64,000 nucleotides of DNA from Ifrita kowaldi (Eukaryota; Chordata; Aves; Passeriformes; Cinclosomatidae), in contig VZRS01014568.1 of the NCBI GenBank assembly GCA_013398055.1, positions 459,902-523,901 of the forward strand. Reading direction: 5' to 3'. Below the pieces are notes generated by a model. That model did not search any database. It was not told where the DNA came from and worked only from the letters and a program-made list of their open reading frames with translations. Shown here piece after piece: positions 60,351-64,000 of the stretch. Positions within the stretch are counted from its first letter, which is position 1, and the number at the start of each line of letters is the position of its first letter. Both the position numbers and the translations under genes were made by a program.

Positions 60351-63300
60351 GGGGGTTTCTTCGGTGGTAGCGGCGGTGGGGAGGGGGAGAACGGAGAGCA
60401 ATGTTTGTTGTGTGCTCCGTTCCAAGCCCTTTAAAGTCAGCGTTTAGCCCAAAGACCCCTTTGCACGCTTTTCGCTGAGCCGCAGCCCCAGCGCTTGCTT
60501 GGACTTGTGTCCTTGGCTTTCTGTTCAGCTGCCACCGGCTCGCTTTTTCCGTTTCTCGTTTACAGCTACATAAGGCTTCAGAAAACAGGAATGAAACTCC
60601 CCCACCCACACGTGCCTCTATTTTCCATGCTGACATTTTCCCTGCTTTGGGGCGGAGGCTACTGCTTTCCCCTTAGTATTGCTCCTAAAAAAGAGAAAGC
60701 ATAATTACTTTTTAGGTAGCTGCAAGTGAAGGCCACAGATAGACCCAGTCCGTAGCAATGCAAAGCATGTGGTCTGAACGGTATAAATAATACATTTTTA
60801 CATTTGAATATATTTAATTTTAATATAGTATGTATAATATATCTGAGTGTAGTAGCGATGTGTGCTTCTGAATTTTTTCATTCTAGAACTCAGATGTTAT
60901 TGAGAGGCCAGTCCAGAGCTACAGTGCAGCAATTTCTCTAGCCTTAATTGTGTTCTCCTAGGAATTAAAAAAAACACCAACAACCCAACAACAAAACCCA
61001 AACCCCAAAACAAACCCACACATATTTCATAAAAAGAACTCTGAGATCATTAGTTAACATTTGGAAGTCCCTCAAATTAACATGCATGAAGGACTGTGGC
61101 CAAACTCCCACTGGCTCCCATAAAAGCAGTAATCAGTCCTTCAAGTAAGATTCTCCACAAAATAACACCCAGAAGCCCCTGCAGAAAGGATTGCCAATCT
61201 CACCATCTGACTAGATTAAAAACAGCAGTAACAATGTGATAATTGACAGAAGAAACTTCCCTGACAAGGAATGAATCAGTGTTTATTTTTAGCCTTTCCC
61301 CCAAAAGGCTTTATTTAAATGAAAGATTAGCTAATTATTTCCGTCGTTGTATTGTCCACACTAGAAACAGGAGGTGGCAGATCTGCACTTGTCTTGGATT
61401 TTCCTTTGAGGTCTGCACCTTGGAAGGGTGAAATTTTGCCAGTTGTCTTTTAATTTCTTGTCTGATCAAATATGAAAAGTATGAAGGTTTCACTAAATTT
61501 AGACACCCCCAATCAATATTTTTTATTTCCTGAGTAGAAAGCTTCAGAAAAGGTGTCAGAAAATGTAAATTGTGATTGTGTCAGTATCCCACCTTTCCTC
61601 CAAAGCTTCCCTTGCCAGCAAGGCAGCATTAATCCCGTTGCTGCAACTGCCCACTGCAGTCTTTTGCACTGACAGAGCGCTTGCATTCCAAGAAGATAAT
61701 TTCCTTCCCCTGTGCACAGGAGCCAGCAGTAAAATTTTATCTAGGAGAAAGCTGCTTACTTAAGAAAAGACTAGCAAAATATTTGTCCGGTTTTATTGGA
61801 CAAATGTGAGGAAACAGTATCAATCCTATACACACCAAGTAATACCTGTGTTTCTGATAACGAGCATTTGGGTTCTGCTTTATTTTGAAGGGAGGACTTA
61901 TTTTTTCTGAATTTTTTTTCTTCTTACGTTTTTTCTGATTTATTTTTTTAAATTTTGAATGAATTGTGGATTGCAGCACGGGTTTCATGAGTAGAAAATG
62001 AATCAAAGTGCTTTGAAAATGTCTGAGGATACTTTTTTTTGTTCTTGACTTACCTGCTGTGGATCTGAGACACATAAATGACTCATTGTTTCATTCCACC
62101 ACATATCTGTAATATGAATATTGCTACAAAGCACAGAAAGAGCTGATTTACCAGTCTCTCACTCTCCTTGTCTCAAAGCAATTGTACAACACTAAATTCA
62201 TAGGTCAACTCACATCAATTTTAGTCCTGAAGAATGAGTCATATTTTCAGCATTTGAGTCTTTGTTCTTCAATGCAAAATGTTTTTATATTTTCTTTTCC
62301 ACGCTTGTTAATATTTCATTTAATTTTGAATATGGCTATTTAGGCTAGACCAATTCTAGATAAAATTTATTTGTACTAATTTAGTGTATACTTTGTCATT
62401 CTTGAACAGAGTGAAATGTGAAGTAGAAGAAATAAATTATCATAGAAATAATGGGAAATTCTCAGTTTTATGTGCCCTCCACTGATTTCTTTCAGAAGTT
62501 AGAGGGAGAAACTCCACTGTTGTTTTGCTCTTAGGAGCAACTTGAACCTTCAGCATTGCATTTCACATGTTACTGCAAGAGATGTATCAAAATGGAATTT
62601 TACCTAGAAGGAAAAGTACTGTTTTCCCTGTTTCTGCATCTCCTAAAGAGACCTGGCAGAAACGGCTGCTCATTGGGATGAGCTCTACCTTGCAAGTGTT
62701 AATGGCAATGGTGCCTCCACAACCCCAGATAGCTTAATTCCTGTTTAGAAGAAAGATGCCTGCAATGCTAATGAGAACATTGTATGAAATTATTTAATCT
62801 GTGGGCAATCAGGCCAAACAAATCTATGAATCATTCATAAACATCCGCATTGCAAGAGATACAGTTAACTACAGAGGAAAACATTACAGATGCGGGGAGA
62901 GTGAAGCAGAGAATAAGGTAGATCAGTACAATTTGCATGAACTACATGGGGTTTTAACCAGAATTTATTTTATTGGCTACAGGCCAAGTCCAAAAAAAAA
63001 GTGTTTAGGGCAGAATTTGAGCTCCTAAATCTAAAACAGAGATGGTGGAAAAACCCCACTGAGCTGTGTCTGACCTTGCATCACGCCTAGATTCTCAAAC
63101 CACGTTTCCTGTTTATACATGAACTGTATTCTGCTGTATAGAGCCTCTCTGTGTGCCTAGAGCTGCACCAGTTCTACAGGGCTCAGCAGCTTGGCACTCT
63201 TTCATATCTCGACTCGATCAGGAGCTACAAACCTTGTGTTGCTTCATTCAGTTCCCCAGAGAGGCTCAGTTCAAGAGGTAATCCTCAAACCCCTCTAATG

Positions 63301-64000
63301 GATACCAGTCAGGCCAAGTCTTCACAACTGCAGCTGTACCTGTTCCCTCTAAAACACATTTCTGTGATCTACCAGGGCAGGTAATGCATTTATCCAGGAA
63401 GTGGAGGGTTTGAGTTCAGGGCCTGTTCTCTGCAGATCAGAGATACCAGTAGTCATATTGATGTCTGGGTGTGTAAGTATTCACATGAAATCAGCCTCAA
63501 AGCTTGATCACTCACAGTCTCGATTCCATTGCCTGCACAGGGCACTCCAGAGCAGGTGGTGAAGCTCTGTACAAGGATGCTTAAATGAGCACTGACGTGT
63601 TCCTCTCAGATCTGACAAATGCCATGCCAGCAGAGGGGTCTGAAAAGTCGCTGAGATGCAGCGTTAGGATGGTGGTAGTACCTCTGAGTATAGCTATGCC
63701 AGGGGCCTCCCCCTTCAGCATGTTCCTGCTCTTAAGGAAGCAAAAATCTACATTCATTATCTAAAATATTTCAATATGGAAAGCTGGGTTTTTTTAAAAA
63801 AAGAGATAAGTTGTCAATTTTTAACAGAAATGTTCCTCTAAGCCTAGCAATAGCTACTCAGGAGTTTGAATTTGCAGCTAACAGGTTGGTAGGTATAAGC
63901 AGCACCGGCTGCTGATCAACTCTCTGGGAATGCCTTCAGCGAATACAGGTTTGGGAATTACCACTGGATGGCAATCTTGTGCCACAGAGGCTGTAACCAC
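60351..64000. other. Right-hand region, no gene recognised
   Basis: AT-rich sequence with the A/C tract near 60967 and short ORFs. In human DNA EPB41L5 is followed by TMEM185B and RALB; I looked for their N-terminal coding sequence here and saw none. Confidence 0.5.
60967..61020. repeat. A/C-rich low-complexity tract
   Basis: Runs of AAAC, AACCC and ACAAC units without G, typical of simple low-complexity DNA in birds. Confidence 0.75.

Noticed and set aside
62801..63028. Plus-strand ORF of 75 codons
   Set aside because: Short, with no domain or splice support, in AT-rich intergenic DNA.
1..64000. CRISPR arrays, tRNA/rRNA genes, bacterial-type systems
   Set aside because: No spaced repeats, cloverleaf or rRNA words were seen. 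The window is animal nuclear DNA with spliced genes.

Overview
This is vertebrate nuclear DNA, almost certainly from a bird and probably a songbird. Genes are split by GT-AG introns. There is an antisense CR1 LINE tail near 22.0-22.5 kb, and a 652-bp solo LTR of ERVL type at 19301-19952 flanked by 5-bp target-site duplications. Single-N positions (7868, 25492, 60119) show a draft assembly. I see no bacterial-style operon, CRISPR array, tRNA or rRNA.

Left part (2679-37208, + strand): 22 coding exons join without a frame break into the C-terminal 636 residues of EPB41L5 (band 4.1-like 5; Yurt/Lulu family). They run from the end of FERM lobe F1, through F2, F3 and the FERM-adjacent region, to the conserved end LLTTEL and a TAG stop. 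The first exons, about 95 residues by comparison with the human protein, lie left of the window. A further 111-bp stretch at 33336-33446 has good splice sites, fits the reading phase on both sides and has no stop; it looks like a cassette exon. The large 15.4-26.1 kb intron holds the LTR, the CR1 and an isolated CpG-dense patch. A ~304-bp direct duplication around an N at 7868 is probably an assembly artefact. The 3' UTR probably runs to an AATAAA at 40354.

Middle (about 40.4-45.8 kb): the gap between two convergent genes, with GC-rich patches and no convincing gene.

Right part (45823-60.3 kb, - strand): seven coding exons (52234 down to 45823) join in frame into a complete 447-residue kelch beta-propeller protein that I cannot assign to a named family. 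It lies tail to tail with EPB41L5. Its promoter is probably the CpG island at 59.6-60.35 kb, where a minus-strand GTAAGG donor would end a 5' exon. The last part, 60.35-64 kb, looks intergenic.

EPB41L5 is a cortical scaffold linking Crumbs-type polarity proteins and adhesion proteins to the cytoskeleton. Nothing in the sequence ties the kelch gene to that job, so its position may reflect synteny only.
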